From an uncultured Clostridia bacterium (GTDB lineage Bacteria; Bacillota; Clostridia; TANB77; CAG-508), in NCBI GenBank assembly GCA_944393435.1, contig CALYAE010000070.1, forward strand, positions 1 through 37,722: a stretch of DNA of 37,722 bases. The letters run 5' to 3'. Below are positions 15,891 through 24,748 of this stretch, in pieces. Each line of letters starts with the position of its first letter. The first letter of the stretch is position 1. The notes under the pieces are model-generated. The model was not told the DNA's origin and searched no databases. It was given only the letters and a program-made list of their open reading frames with translations. The position numbers were made by a program, and so were the translations under genes.

Positions 15891-17747
15891 TTAGCTGATT
15901 GCATGGAATGGACAGCTACTAATACATGTACCACATTTAATACATTTTTCTTGACTAATTTTATGAACCTGTCCTGGCTCTCCAATAATAGCATCTGCTG
16001 GGCAATTTTTCTGACATATTCCACAACCTCTACATTTTTCACTTTCTATTTGAATAATAGATAATGCCTTACATTCTTTTGTTTTACATGTTTTATATTT
16101 AATATGTTCTAAATATTCCTCTCTAAAATATTTGAGAGTGGAAAGTACTGGATTTGGTGCTGATTGCCCTAGTCCACAAATGGCTGTTTTAGGAATAGCA
16201 GTAGCTAATTCTTCTAGTTTTTCTAGGTCTGTAAGTTCTGCTTTTCCTTCAGTAATTTTTTCTAATAACTCTAACATCCTTTTGGTTCCAATTCTACAAG
16301 GAGTACATTTTCCACAAGATTCTTCTACTGTGAAAGCTAAATAGAATTTTGGTAAATTCACCATGCATTTGGTGTCATCCATTACAATTAAGCCACCAGA
16401 TCCCATCATAGAGCCGATTTCTTTTAAAGATTCATAATCGATTGGCGTATCCAAATGTTCTTTTGGAATACAGCCTCCTGATGGTCCGCCTGTTTGAGCA
16501 GCTTTAAATTCTCTTCCATTCGGAATGCCTCCCCCTATATCGTAGATAATTTCTCTTAACGTAGTTCCCATAGGGACTTCTACTAATCCAATATTAACTA
16601 CATTTCCCCCAAGAGCAAATACTTTTGTTCCTTTTGAGTCTTTGGTACCTATTCCTGCATACCATTTAGCGCCATTTAAAATAATTTTAGGGATATTAGC
16701 AAAAGTTTCTACATTATTAATAAGAGTTGGTTTAAACCATAAGCCTTGACTTGCTGGATAAGGTGGTTTTACTCTTGGTTCTCCCCTTTTTCCTTCAATA
16801 GATTCTAAAAGTGCTGTTTCTTCTCCACAAACAAAGGCTCCTGCTCCCAAACGAATTTCGATATCAAAATTAAATCCAGTTTTCCAAATATTTTGTCCTA
16901 AAATTCCATATTCTCTTGCCTGATTAATTGCAATCTTTAACCTTTCTACTGCAATTGGATATTCTGCTCTTACGTAAATATATCCTTGAGTGGCACCAAT
17001 TGCATATCCTGCAATCATCATTGCTTCTAACACGCTATGTGGATCTCCTTCTAAAATACTTCTATCCATAAAAGCTCCTGGATCTCCTTCATCAGCATTA
17101 CAAACTACATATTTTTGTTTTCCTGGAGCTTGTTTTGTAAGTGACCACTTTTTCCCTGTTAAAAAACCTGCTCCTCCTCTTCCTCTTAAACCTGATTGTT
17201 CAACTGTTTGTATCACTTCTTCTTGTGACATTTCTAATAGTACTTTTTCTAGTGCTTGATATCCATCAAATGCAATATATTCATCAATATTTTCAGGATC
17301 TATTTTTCCACAATTTTGAAGAGCAATTCTTTTTTTTTTTTTATTAAAGGGAAGTTCATCTAACTTTTCTACTTGTTTTCCTTCCACATTTTTGCATAAA
17401 AGACGATTTACAGTTTTTCCTTCTATGATATGGGATTGTATGATTTCTTCACAATCTTCTGGAGAAACCATAGCATAAAAAATATTTTCTGGTCTAATAA
17501 TGACAATTGGCCCTTTGGCGCATAACCCAAAGCAACCTGTTTGAATCACTTTTACATTTTCTAACTTTTTTTCTTGAATGATTTTTCGAAAATTCTCTAT
17601 GATTTTAGGAGATTTAGAAGATGTACACCCTGTTCCATGGCACACTAAGATATGTTTTTCTTTTGTCCCGACATTTTCATTTACTCTAATATCTAATTGA
17701 CTTCTTTTTTCTTCTCTTAACTTTCTAATTTCTCCTATGCTTTTCAT
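15891..17747 (-). CDS. hydB: NADH-binding (NuoF-like) subunit of [FeFe] hydrogenase
   Basis: A 618-aa flavoprotein that passes electrons between NAD(H), ferredoxin and HydA. Domains: N-terminal thioredoxin-like 2Fe-2S (C36, C41, C72, C76); NuoF core with GLRGRGGAGFLTGKKW (FMN/NADH) and GAGAFVCGEETALLESIEG; SLBB region; 4Fe-4S site ESCGKCTPCR (C478, C481, C484, with C524); and a C-terminal ferredoxin with two 4Fe-4S motifs (C572-C582 and C602-C612). AAGGAG precedes the ATG. A run of 13 A residues (minus strand, 17342-17330) encodes KKKK between the first two domains. A short palindromic repeat follows the stop. Confidence 0.95.
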   Translation of the reverse strand: MKSIGEIRKLREEKRSQLDIRVNENVGTKEKHILVCHGTGCTSSKSPKIIENFRKIIQEKKLENVKVIQTGCFGLCAKGPIVIIRPENIFYAMVSPEDCEEIIQSHIIEGKTVNRLLCKNVEGKQVEKLDELPFNKKKKRIALQNCGKIDPENIDEYIAFDGYQALEKVLLEMSQEEVIQTVEQSGLRGRGGAGFLTGKKWSLTKQAPGKQKYVVCNADEGDPGAFMDRSILEGDPHSVLEAMMIAGYAIGATQGYIYVRAEYPIAVERLKIAINQAREYGILGQNIWKTGFNFDIEIRLGAGAFVCGEETALLESIEGKRGEPRVKPPYPASQGLWFKPTLINNVETFANIPKIILNGAKWYAGIGTKDSKGTKVFALGGNVVNIGLVEVPMGTTLREIIYDIGGGIPNGREFKAAQTGGPSGGCIPKEHLDTPIDYESLKEIGSMMGSGGLIVMDDTKCMVNLPKFYLAFTVEESCGKCTPCRIGTKRMLELLEKITEGKAELTDLEKLEELATAIPKTAICGLGQSAPNPVLSTLKYFREEYLEHIKYKTCKTKECKALSIIQIESEKCRGCGICQKNCPADAIIGEPGQVHKISQEKCIKCGTCISSCPFHAIS

Positions 17748-17805
17748 TTTGTTCTCCTTATTTTATTGATATCGTTCATAAAAATAATTAATTTGTATCA
17801 AATTT

Positions 17806-18243
17806 CTATTTTAATGTATCTAGTACTTCATCTAATTTTTTAACAGTTGCTCTTCCATAAACTTCTCCATTTACCGTGAAAACTGGTGCAATTCCGCAAG
17901 CTCCTAAGCAACGAGTAGAATCAATAGAAAACATTCCATCTTTTGTAGTTTCTCCTTCTTGAATTTTTAATCTATCTTTAAGTCGCTGCATGATTTTCTC
18001 TGACCCTTTTACAAAACAAGCGGTTCCCATACAAACAGAAATGACATATTTTCCCTTTGGCTTTAAGGTAAATCTAGAATAAAAAGTAATGACTCCATAA
18101 ATTTCTGCCATCGGAATTGCTAAATACTCAGAAATCTTTCTTTGTGCAATTTCAGGGATATATCCATATTTTACTTGTACATCATTTAAAATAGGAATTA
18201 AATTTTCTTTTTGTTTGGTATATGCGGCTAATATCTCTTCCAC
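17806..18243 (-). CDS. hydC: NuoE-like 2Fe-2S subunit of [FeFe] hydrogenase
   Basis: A 145-aa thioredoxin-like ferredoxin with C71, C76, C112 and C116 (SVCMGTAC and RCLGACG). It passes electrons within the HydABC complex. The start is GTG at 18243, with AAGGAG 11 nt upstream. First gene of hydCBA; the gap to hydB is 58 nt. Confidence 0.94.
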   Translation of the reverse strand: MEEILAAYTKQKENLIPILNDVQVKYGYIPEIAQRKISEYLAIPMAEIYGVITFYSRFTLKPKGKYVISVCMGTACFVKGSEKIMQRLKDRLKIQEGETTKDGMFSIDSTRCLGACGIAPVFTVNGEVYGRATVKKLDEVLDTLK

Positions 18244-18309
18244 TTATTTGCTTTCTCCTTTCTAGATAAAATTGTACTTTTTTATATCTATTCGTTTTTC
18301 TTTAAGTGC

Positions 18310-18338
18310 ATTATATCAAATGACTGCTTTTTGTACAA
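18310..18338 (-). promoter_or_regulatory. Sigma-A promoter of the hydCBA operon
   Basis: On the minus strand TTGTAC (18338-18333), a 17-nt spacer and TATAAT (18315-18310) lie about 67 nt before the hydC start. Confidence 0.7.
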
Positions 18339-18368
18339 GAATATATAAAATTTTTTGCAAAAATAAGA

Positions 18369-18407
18369 ACTTCCCTTCATTTATAATTTCTAAAATGAAA
18401 AGGAAGT
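18369..18407 (-). terminator. Intrinsic terminator after the Rpn pseudogene
   Basis: ACTTCC/GGAAGT and TTCATTT/AAATGAA form a nearly continuous stem with a small internal bulge. A T-rich tail follows on the minus strand. It separates the pseudogene from the hydC promoter. Confidence 0.65.
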
Positions 18408-18448
18408 CTATCGACTCTATTTTTAATTTATGATATAAGAAATAAATC

Positions 18449-19190
18449 CTACAACTTCATAATTTCTTGTTCTGTTAGTCCTGTTAAATTAACAATATCT
18501 GCTATTTTCATATTATTTAACAACATTTTCTTAGCTATTTGACGTTTTTCTTGTTCTATTCCTTTTTCTATTCCTTGCTTTATTCCTTTTTCTATTCCTT
18601 GCTTTATTCCTTTTTCTTCCCCTTCTTGAAGTGCTTTTTTCATTCCTTCTTCCATTCTTCTCTTAGCATTATTTTTCTTCCATATTTCATCTAATATTGC
18701 TTTTTCTCTTAAGTCTGCAATCCTTTGCATGTATTCATCCTCACTGATTGTATTTAGTTTATCTACTGCTTGTTTTAGTTCTTCATTATTTTCCATTTTT
18801 TCTATCACCCTTTCTGAATTCGGATTTTCCAAAAAGGTTAGCCAATCAATAAGCTCCTCTTCTTTCTGGTTATCTGCTACCTTTGGTATCTCTATTATAT
18901 GTATTTCGAACTTATCTGTCAAGATTAACTTTTTATTTTCTTTTTCTATGATTTTCCATTGGCTATGATACTCTAAAGTTTCTAATCCTTTCATTTTAAA
19001 ATCTGCAATTAGTACAACAATTGTCTTTTTTAGTTCGCTATAATCTTGGCCTTTTTTGATATCTCTAGTATACAACCTTTAAAGCCTGAAATACAATATC
19101 TAATTTAGGGGATAATTTCTTTGGTGATTTTTTTGGATTATCTTTTGTATCAAAATCTTTTTCTGAATTAAAATTTTTGAATGAATTCAT
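18449..19190 (-). pseudogene. Rpn family nuclease (PD-(D/E)XK 'transposase-like'), internally deleted
   Basis: The ATG at 19190 has AGGAG upstream and gives a 39-aa N-terminal piece including LSPKLDIVFQALK, typical of the Rpn/YhgA-like family start, then stops at TAG 19067-19065. The other frame continues from 19075 (a TTG codon) with LYTRDIKKGQDYSELKKT, which belongs to the middle of such proteins, and runs to 18449. So roughly 70-90 residues of the nuclease core are missing and the join is out of frame. The C-terminal part keeps the usual repeats (GIKQGIEK) and a basic helical end. Not expected to be functional; a trace of a mobile-type gene between the hydrogenase and DUF3048 genes. Confidence 0.8.
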
Positions 19191-19311
19191 AAAAACTCCT
19201 TTTCTTACTAATTAGAATTAAAATTTAAAATAAATTAGTAAAAGATTTAAATTTTTTTGGGGGTTATGATTAGATTACAATTTTGAAAAATAAAATATAA
19301 AAGAAATTAAA

Positions 19312-19350
19312 AATAGAGTCATACACAAAACAGTTGTGTATGACTCTATT
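19312..19350 (-). terminator. Strong intrinsic terminator after the DUF3048 gene
   Basis: A 17-bp perfect stem (19312-19328 with 19334-19350; AATAGAGTCATACACAA on the left arm) has a 5-nt loop and a T tract on the minus strand. It lies about 80 nt past the DUF3048 gene stop. Confidence 0.9.
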
Positions 19351-19427
19351 ATAATGAGATTTGTCATATTATGTCAATATTTTTTCATCGCATTATTTGA
19401 CATTATTTTACATTTTTTCTTGTACTT

Positions 19428-20588
19428 TTATGATTCCTGAATTTCTTCATTTGCCTCAAATTCTACTTTACTATTACTTGGGCAAATTTGGATAAATGTC
19501 TTTCCATCATTTACTTTAATTTCATTTCCATCCAAATCCTTATATACCGTTTGCCCTTTTCTTGAAGTTTTTTCACAAGTAATTGGAATTGCTTTTCCAT
19601 TAGTAATATAGTAGCCATCTGCCTTTTTAATATTATAAATAGTTTGTCTTCCATAACTATCAATCGTTTCATTTTCTACAAAAGTAATAATAATATTTTT
19701 AGTGGTTACTTCCTTTTGGCTTTCCCAGTCTACTTGTTTTTTATCCCTAGAAAATCTTACATAGGTTTTACTTTGTTCATCATACTCGTATTTTACAGTA
19801 TTATAGGCAGAATAAGGAATTGTAATAGTTTGAGCAATCTCAATTTGAGAAGTTTTTTTACTAGTTTCTTCTTGCAAGTTTTGGTTTTCCATCTCTTGTT
19901 TTTCTTTTTGCTCCATTTCTTCTATGGAATCTAGCTCTACATCTTCTACAATGTAATTTAGAACAGGTTCTTGAGATGTTGTTGTTCTAAAATTCTTGTT
20001 ATCTATTAACTTGATTAATTTTTCTGAAGATGTAACAGCATTATGTGGTGCATATTTAGAACTATCTCTCCAAAAATCATTTTCACTTTCATAAATTCCA
20101 TTGATAGCATCCATACCTAAACTTGCAATATCTGACTTAGCTTGTGGACTTTGTCCATAATGAATATAGATTGCATCATTTTCTAGAGCATAATCTAAAA
20201 AGTAATGTCTAGCACTTCTAAGTGGACCAATTTTATCTATGTTTTGATCCTGCATTACCAACATAAGTCTGGTTTCTCCGCCTTCTACGATAATTTCGTA
20301 AATCAAATCTGCCTCTAAAAGACCTGCTTGTGGCATGGCATTAATATTATTATCAATCATAAAAGCAATTGGTCTTTTATTTCCTGCAAATGTTGTAGGC
20401 TCTGGAATCTCCACTATTTCATCATTTTCTACGCCATTTACATTTCCTACTTGTTGTCCATCTTGTCTATCTTTCCATATTTTCATAGCAAACAATATGC
20501 CTGCAATGATAATCAAAAGTATTAAAATAGCTACTAAAATTTTTACGCTGCCTTTTGACCCATACAATTTATGTTTTATCTCTTGCAC
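19428..20588 (-). CDS. DUF3048 (YerB-like) membrane-anchored extracellular protein
   Basis: A 386-aa protein starting at GTG 20588 (AAGGGGG 7 nt upstream). One N-terminal membrane helix (about residues 17-36, KILVAILILLIIIAGILFAM) and an extracellular domain. RPIAFMIDNNINAMPQAGL, EGGETRLMLV and KIGPLRSARHYFLDYALEN are signatures of DUF3048, the family of B. subtilis YerB. A Glu/Gln-rich insertion (about 225-250) separates its two halves. Function unknown; it resembles lipoproteins but has no lipobox here. It ends the ybeY-dgkA transcription unit. Confidence 0.85.
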   Translation of the reverse strand: MQEIKHKLYGSKGSVKILVAILILLIIIAGILFAMKIWKDRQDGQQVGNVNGVENDEIVEIPEPTTFAGNKRPIAFMIDNNINAMPQAGLLEADLIYEIIVEGGETRLMLVMQDQNIDKIGPLRSARHYFLDYALENDAIYIHYGQSPQAKSDIASLGMDAINGIYESENDFWRDSSKYAPHNAVTSSEKLIKLIDNKNFRTTTSQEPVLNYIVEDVELDSIEEMEQKEKQEMENQNLQEETSKKTSQIEIAQTITIPYSAYNTVKYEYDEQSKTYVRFSRDKKQVDWESQKEVTTKNIIITFVENETIDSYGRQTIYNIKKADGYYITNGKAIPITCEKTSRKGQTVYKDLDGNEIKVNDGKTFIQICPSNSKVEFEANEEIQES

Positions 20589-20621
20589 ATTAAATCCCCC
20601 TTGCTTAAAGATATGTGAATA

Positions 20622-21404
20622 CTATGCAATAAATACATTAGCAAGTCCATATAAAATTAGGACCACAATTGTTCCAAAACAACCGCTAAAAATAACTTCT
20701 GAAAGTTTATGTTGTTTGGCAGCTATTCTACTTGCTGATAACAAAATGGCCATTACTAAGGAAAGCATCAAAATTACAATATTGTCTGTTAAAAGCCAAA
20801 TGATAGTATTGGCTGCAAAAGCAATGATAGAATGTCCACTTGGAACAAATTTCTCGTTTAAACCTTTATGCTTATTGATTTTTGCATAAGCAATAAGTGC
20901 TAAAGCTGCAATAATAACGATGGTCATAACTGCAAATGCTAAATGGGATGGTGAGCTTGTAACATTTTTTAGGAAAGTAAGTCCAATATCGGATATCTTA
21001 TCAAAAAATAAAAAGTATGCTACAATAATGGCATTAATACTTGTAATGACAACTCCACCTGCTGCCACATCTTTTGCAATTTTAGCTTTTGGATGATACA
21101 CATCTACATATAAATCAACAACAGTCTCAATTGCTGTATTTACCATCTCTGCAAAGATAATAAGTACTATTGTAAACATGAAACATAAAAACTCAGCTCT
21201 GTTTAAATTAAAAAATAGGCTAATGATTACTACAACAACAGCAATAATCAATTGCCTTTTGATATTATTTTGCGTTGTAGTAGCATAGATAATTCCATTC
21301 ATTGCATCTTCACAAGCATCTATAAAAGTATGATTTTTCATTTTTTCACTTTGATTTTCATTTTTTACTTCTTCTTTTGCTTGTTTTTTCTGATTTTGTT
21401 TCAT
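20622..21404 (-). CDS. Fusion of DgkA-type lipid kinase and PAP2 phosphatase
   Basis: A 260-aa membrane protein; I chose ATG 21404 because AGGGGAG lies just upstream (an ATG at 21425 is the alternative). Residues ~25-135 are a DgkA/UdpK-like kinase with EMVNTAIETVVD and HPKAKIAKDVAAGGV. Residues ~150-260 are a PAP2-type domain with PSGHS (188-192) and SR-x5-H (225-232); the usual Asp after that His is Glu236, and the first PAP2 motif (K-x6-RP) is not evident. DgkA homologues in Gram-positives phosphorylate undecaprenol; PAP2 enzymes dephosphorylate lipid phosphates or diphosphates. Both would feed the undecaprenyl-phosphate pool (inferred). Six or more membrane helices. Confidence 0.87.
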   Translation of the reverse strand: MKQNQKKQAKEEVKNENQSEKMKNHTFIDACEDAMNGIIYATTTQNNIKRQLIIAVVVVIISLFFNLNRAEFLCFMFTIVLIIFAEMVNTAIETVVDLYVDVYHPKAKIAKDVAAGGVVITSINAIIVAYFLFFDKISDIGLTFLKNVTSSPSHLAFAVMTIVIIAALALIAYAKINKHKGLNEKFVPSGHSIIAFAANTIIWLLTDNIVILMLSLVMAILLSASRIAAKQHKLSEVIFSGCFGTIVVLILYGLANVFIA

Positions 21405-21431
21405 AACCTCTCCCCTGTTTTTCATTATCTT

Positions 21432-21935
21432 CTACCTTGTTATTTTCAATTTGTCTAATACAAATTCTTCTTTTTGCCTCATTTGTTTTTTTTCTTCTTC
21501 CTGTATATGATCATAACCTCTTAGATGATAAAACCCATGAACTAGCATATAGGCAAATTCTCTTTGAAAACTATGTCCATATTCCTCTGCTTGTTTTTGT
21601 ACTCTCGGAATAGAAATTACAATATCCCCTAGAATATCTTGTAAGATTGGTTCTTCTAGTTTTATTTCTTGTATTGACTGATTCTGAAAAAGATGATCTA
21701 ATTCCCACTTTTCAAACATAGGAAAGGAAAGCACGTCCGTTTCTTGATTTATATTTCGATATTGCTGATTCATCTGTTTTATATTTTCTGGATTTGTTAA
21801 AGTAACACAAATATAGAAAGAGGTAGGATCTATTTTTTCTACCTCAAAACATTCTTGTATCACTTTCTCTACCAATTCTTCATAGGACTCTACTACTTCT
21901 ATGTCCTTCCAAACAATTTGTGTTACTAGGTTCAT
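21432..21935 (-). CDS. ybeY: Endoribonuclease YbeY
   Basis: A 167-aa zinc-dependent RNase involved in 16S rRNA 3'-end maturation and ribosome quality control. The metal site is HGFYHLRGYDH (H133, H137, H143). AAGGGAG precedes the ATG. It precedes the dgkA homologue, as in many Firmicutes. Confidence 0.95.
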   Translation of the reverse strand: MNLVTQIVWKDIEVVESYEELVEKVIQECFEVEKIDPTSFYICVTLTNPENIKQMNQQYRNINQETDVLSFPMFEKWELDHLFQNQSIQEIKLEEPILQDILGDIVISIPRVQKQAEEYGHSFQREFAYMLVHGFYHLRGYDHIQEEEKKQMRQKEEFVLDKLKITR

Positions 21936-21989
21936 GTTGCTCCCTTTTCTTTTATAATAAACTATTCTTGCTACTTTTTAATACTTACT

Positions 21990-23231
21990 TTATGCGGTTA
22001 CTTTTTTAGCACGTTTTTTGTTTTTTGCTTTTTTTAATCCTTTTGTATAATTTCCTTCTGAAATGTAAGCATTTTTTAATCTTCTCATTGCCCCTAATTC
22101 TATTAATTTATCACAGTAAAAACCAATAATTTTAAAATATTTATTCTCATTTTTACGTAATTTCTTTAGGTCATTTCTTAAAAATAGAATTTGTTTTTCT
22201 CTAATGTAATCTATATAGTTGGTGTTTTTCATTTGGTTAATTTCTTGGAAGTTCTTCCAGAATTTTTTATATTCTTCTCTATCTTGTGGTTTTTCCCAAT
22301 AAATTTTAGTAGATAATAATTTAACATGATATTCTTCTAATAAAACCATAAGTAAAGAATATGCTTTTTCTTGTTTACGTGCAACTTTGGTATCTACAAT
22401 TAAACTCCTTACATCATTTAATAATTTATCATAACATTGTTCTGCTACAATAAGTGGCAAACTATGGGTAAATAGTTTTCTACTAAGCCCCAATAATACC
22501 ATGTTTTTTTCGATATTATCATTTTGATCTAGTTTTCCTACTGAGAATTTTTCAAAATTTTGATATTCTTCTACGATTTCTTTAAATATTTTATTATCAG
22601 GCTCTTTCTTCATTTTTAATGGTAAAATATTTTCTATATAATCTTCTAAAGTAGAAAAAATCTTAGTATATATTTCATCTTTTGCAGATGGAGTTAAATT
22701 ATCTGCTAGCTTAATAGAAAAATGTTTTAATAGCCCTTTATATAACCCTTCCATTTGTGCTACATATAAGGTTTGATATCGATCTAATAAAGAAGGCTTA
22801 TTAAGACTTTCTACGGTTTCATAATCTAAATTTAATAAGTACATTTGCTTTTTATATTTATACTCTAGATACTCCGTTTCCTTTAAATGCACAATCGTAT
22901 AATATTGTGATAAAGCATTTTTTTCAAAATCACTGGCAGTATCATTTTTTACTTTTTTATAGATAGAGTCCATAATATATTTATCAATTGACTCTAAATA
23001 GAGGGCATATACATCTTCAAACTTTTGAGTGATTGCCTCTTGTTTTTTTGAATCTTCTATTTTTTCACACTCTTTATATGCTTCATACGCTTTTAATGCA
23101 TTATTTCTTTTCATCGAAATTAACATTCCATTGATTCCAATTTTGGTCGGAATTAACAACTTCGTTAGAGTGTTGGTGATTTGTGTAAAAAAGGTTTTGT
23201 CTTGGTATATTCTTAGACTTCTTTCTTCCAT
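21990..23231 (-). CDS. Unknown 413-aa alpha-helical protein
   Basis: I do not recognise the family. The protein is highly charged and predicted largely helical, with no signal peptide and no clear membrane segment, and ends in a very basic tail (KKAKNKKRAKKVTA). No P-loop, metal or catalytic motif stands out. AAAGGAAG precedes the ATG. It lies 14 nt after yqfD and 54 nt before ybeY, in the slot where many Firmicutes have phoH, but it does not look like PhoH, which is a P-loop ATPase. The setting suggests a role linked to RNA/ribosome biology or sporulation, but this is only positional. Confidence 0.75.
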   Translation of the reverse strand: MEERSLRIYQDKTFFTQITNTLTKLLIPTKIGINGMLISMKRNNALKAYEAYKECEKIEDSKKQEAITQKFEDVYALYLESIDKYIMDSIYKKVKNDTASDFEKNALSQYYTIVHLKETEYLEYKYKKQMYLLNLDYETVESLNKPSLLDRYQTLYVAQMEGLYKGLLKHFSIKLADNLTPSAKDEIYTKIFSTLEDYIENILPLKMKKEPDNKIFKEIVEEYQNFEKFSVGKLDQNDNIEKNMVLLGLSRKLFTHSLPLIVAEQCYDKLLNDVRSLIVDTKVARKQEKAYSLLMVLLEEYHVKLLSTKIYWEKPQDREEYKKFWKNFQEINQMKNTNYIDYIREKQILFLRNDLKKLRKNENKYFKIIGFYCDKLIELGAMRRLKNAYISEGNYTKGLKKAKNKKRAKKVTA

Positions 23232-23245
23232 GGCTTATCTTCCTT

Positions 23246-24430
23246 TCAAAACACTAATTTTTCTTTTGTCGCAATATCTTCTAACACTTCGTAAATAACT
23301 TCCACCTCTAAAGCATCCCCTACTTGTTTCTGGGTTACTTGCTTTCCTAAAATTGCCTCTTTGTTTTCAATTTGTTCTTCCAAAACCTTACTTGCTTGTT
23401 CAATCCCTATTGTTTTTGCTTCTTCCAGTGTATAGGAAACCTCTTGTTCTTCATACTCTTCAAAGGTTTTTTGATGAATTTCAATTGGCAAATAGAAGTC
23501 CGAAAATAGTTTCAGTTTTTTACTTGCCTCTATTGTATCATATTTTTGAAATTTTGAAACCCCTTTTCCTAAATTTATTTCAAAATTATTTATCTTTACG
23601 GAATATTTATTTTCAACTTCTCCCGTCTTGATTTTTTTTACTTGTTTTAATGGTACTTCTACTTTTTGAGAATACCAAACTTTAGCCTGAACCTCGCCCG
23701 TAGCATGCACATAACGTGTTCCTGTATATTTACCTTCTAACCATCCTCCTACTAAGACAGTACCTTTTGTTACTAAATCCCCCTCTTTTACTAGGGATGT
23801 ACCATTTTGCGCCGTCACTTTTACAATCATTGCGTCTTTTGTTGCAACTAGATTACAATATTCCTCTTCCTCAATAATCTCTGGTTTTAAATCTGCTTCT
23901 ACAATTTTTACAATAGCATTTGTGCCTTTTATTTCAATCCCTGCCCAAGCAATATCATCCCTTTGCAAACGAAGCTCTTGGATAATTTCCTTTGTTTCAA
24001 GCCCAATTTTGCATCTTCCTACCTTAAAATTATTTTGATCTAAAACTGCTTTTATCTCTTCTGCTTTAATTGTTTCATTTCCTGTTATTTCAATATTCCA
24101 AATAAAATTTGAAAGTGTAAAAATACAAACTAAAATGAATAAAAAACAAAAAGCAAAAATTTTTCTTTTTTTATAACGATGTAATAAGAAAGGAAAACCT
24201 TTTTTATTTTGAATCTTAACTCTACATTTTGTTTTTTTCGCAATTTGTTTTAGTTTTTTAAAATCTCGAATATTCATATTCACTTTAATTGTTGTTGAAT
24301 TGGTTCTTTTTAGCTTCCATAAGAAAATTTTTTGACTATTACAAAGGTTTAAAAATCGTTCAAGAAAATAGCCTTCTATCTCCACAGTTACATACCCTAG
24401 TAAGTAACCTAATAAAATTTTTAAGTACAT
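23246..24430 (-). CDS. yqfD: Sporulation protein YqfD
   Basis: A 394-aa membrane protein of the stage IV sporulation (SpoIV/YqfD) family. It starts at ATG 24430 behind GGGAGG. N-terminal cytoplasmic domain (residues 1-90), one membrane helix (about 91-112, IFAFCFLFILVCIFTLSNF), then an outer domain starting ITGNETIKAEEI, and VEADLKPEI and GDLVTKGTVLVGG further on. In B. subtilis yqfD is in the sigma-E regulon and needed for efficient sporulation. It follows yqfC directly. Confidence 0.92.
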   Translation of the reverse strand: MYLKILLGYLLGYVTVEIEGYFLERFLNLCNSQKIFLWKLKRTNSTTIKVNMNIRDFKKLKQIAKKTKCRVKIQNKKGFPFLLHRYKKRKIFAFCFLFILVCIFTLSNFIWNIEITGNETIKAEEIKAVLDQNNFKVGRCKIGLETKEIIQELRLQRDDIAWAGIEIKGTNAIVKIVEADLKPEIIEEEEYCNLVATKDAMIVKVTAQNGTSLVKEGDLVTKGTVLVGGWLEGKYTGTRYVHATGEVQAKVWYSQKVEVPLKQVKKIKTGEVENKYSVKINNFEINLGKGVSKFQKYDTIEASKKLKLFSDFYLPIEIHQKTFEEYEEQEVSYTLEEAKTIGIEQASKVLEEQIENKEAILGKQVTQKQVGDALEVEVIYEVLEDIATKEKLVF

Positions 24431-24442
24431 AGTTTTCCTCCC

Positions 24443-24736
24443 TTAATCATCTGTAATCGACTCAAAATCAATACTTTCTAACTTTCCTGTAATTAGTAAA
24501 TCATCTGTTGTCATTTCCTCTAAGTGAAGTTCATACCCGTTGATATTTAAAATACCAATTGATGTGCTAATACGAATGTAAAACTCTTGATATTCTAAAA
24601 TAGACTTATAGTTTTCAATTAATAACTTACCAAATCCCAAAACTGTTAATTTTGGGATATTGGTAGACACTTCTTGTGGAATTTCCAAAAATTGATTCCA
24701 TTTGTTTGCTTTTTGCCTTTTTTTATTTTTTTTCAT
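24443..24736 (-). CDS. yqfC: Sporulation protein YqfC
   Basis: A 97-aa protein starting at ATG 24736, with AAAGGTGA just upstream; a GTG at 24745 is the alternative. VLGFGKLLIENYKSILEY and ININGYELHLEEM-like segments (ILNINGYELHLEEMTTDDLL) match the YqfC/YabP-like family. It pairs with yqfD, as in other spore-formers. Confidence 0.9.
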   Translation of the reverse strand: MKKNKKRQKANKWNQFLEIPQEVSTNIPKLTVLGFGKLLIENYKSILEYQEFYIRISTSIGILNINGYELHLEEMTTDDLLITGKLESIDFESITDD

Positions 24737-24748
24737 GGCTTTCACCTT

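Noticed and set aside
15815-16042. Frame overlapping the hydB end and the palindromic repeat
   Set aside because: It duplicates hydB coding DNA in another frame and reads through the repeat; no independent support.
18540-18630. Tandem repeat that could be a CRISPR or minisatellite
   Set aside because: It encodes the GIKQGIEK repeats at the C-terminus of the Rpn remnant, a common feature of that family; there are no spacers.
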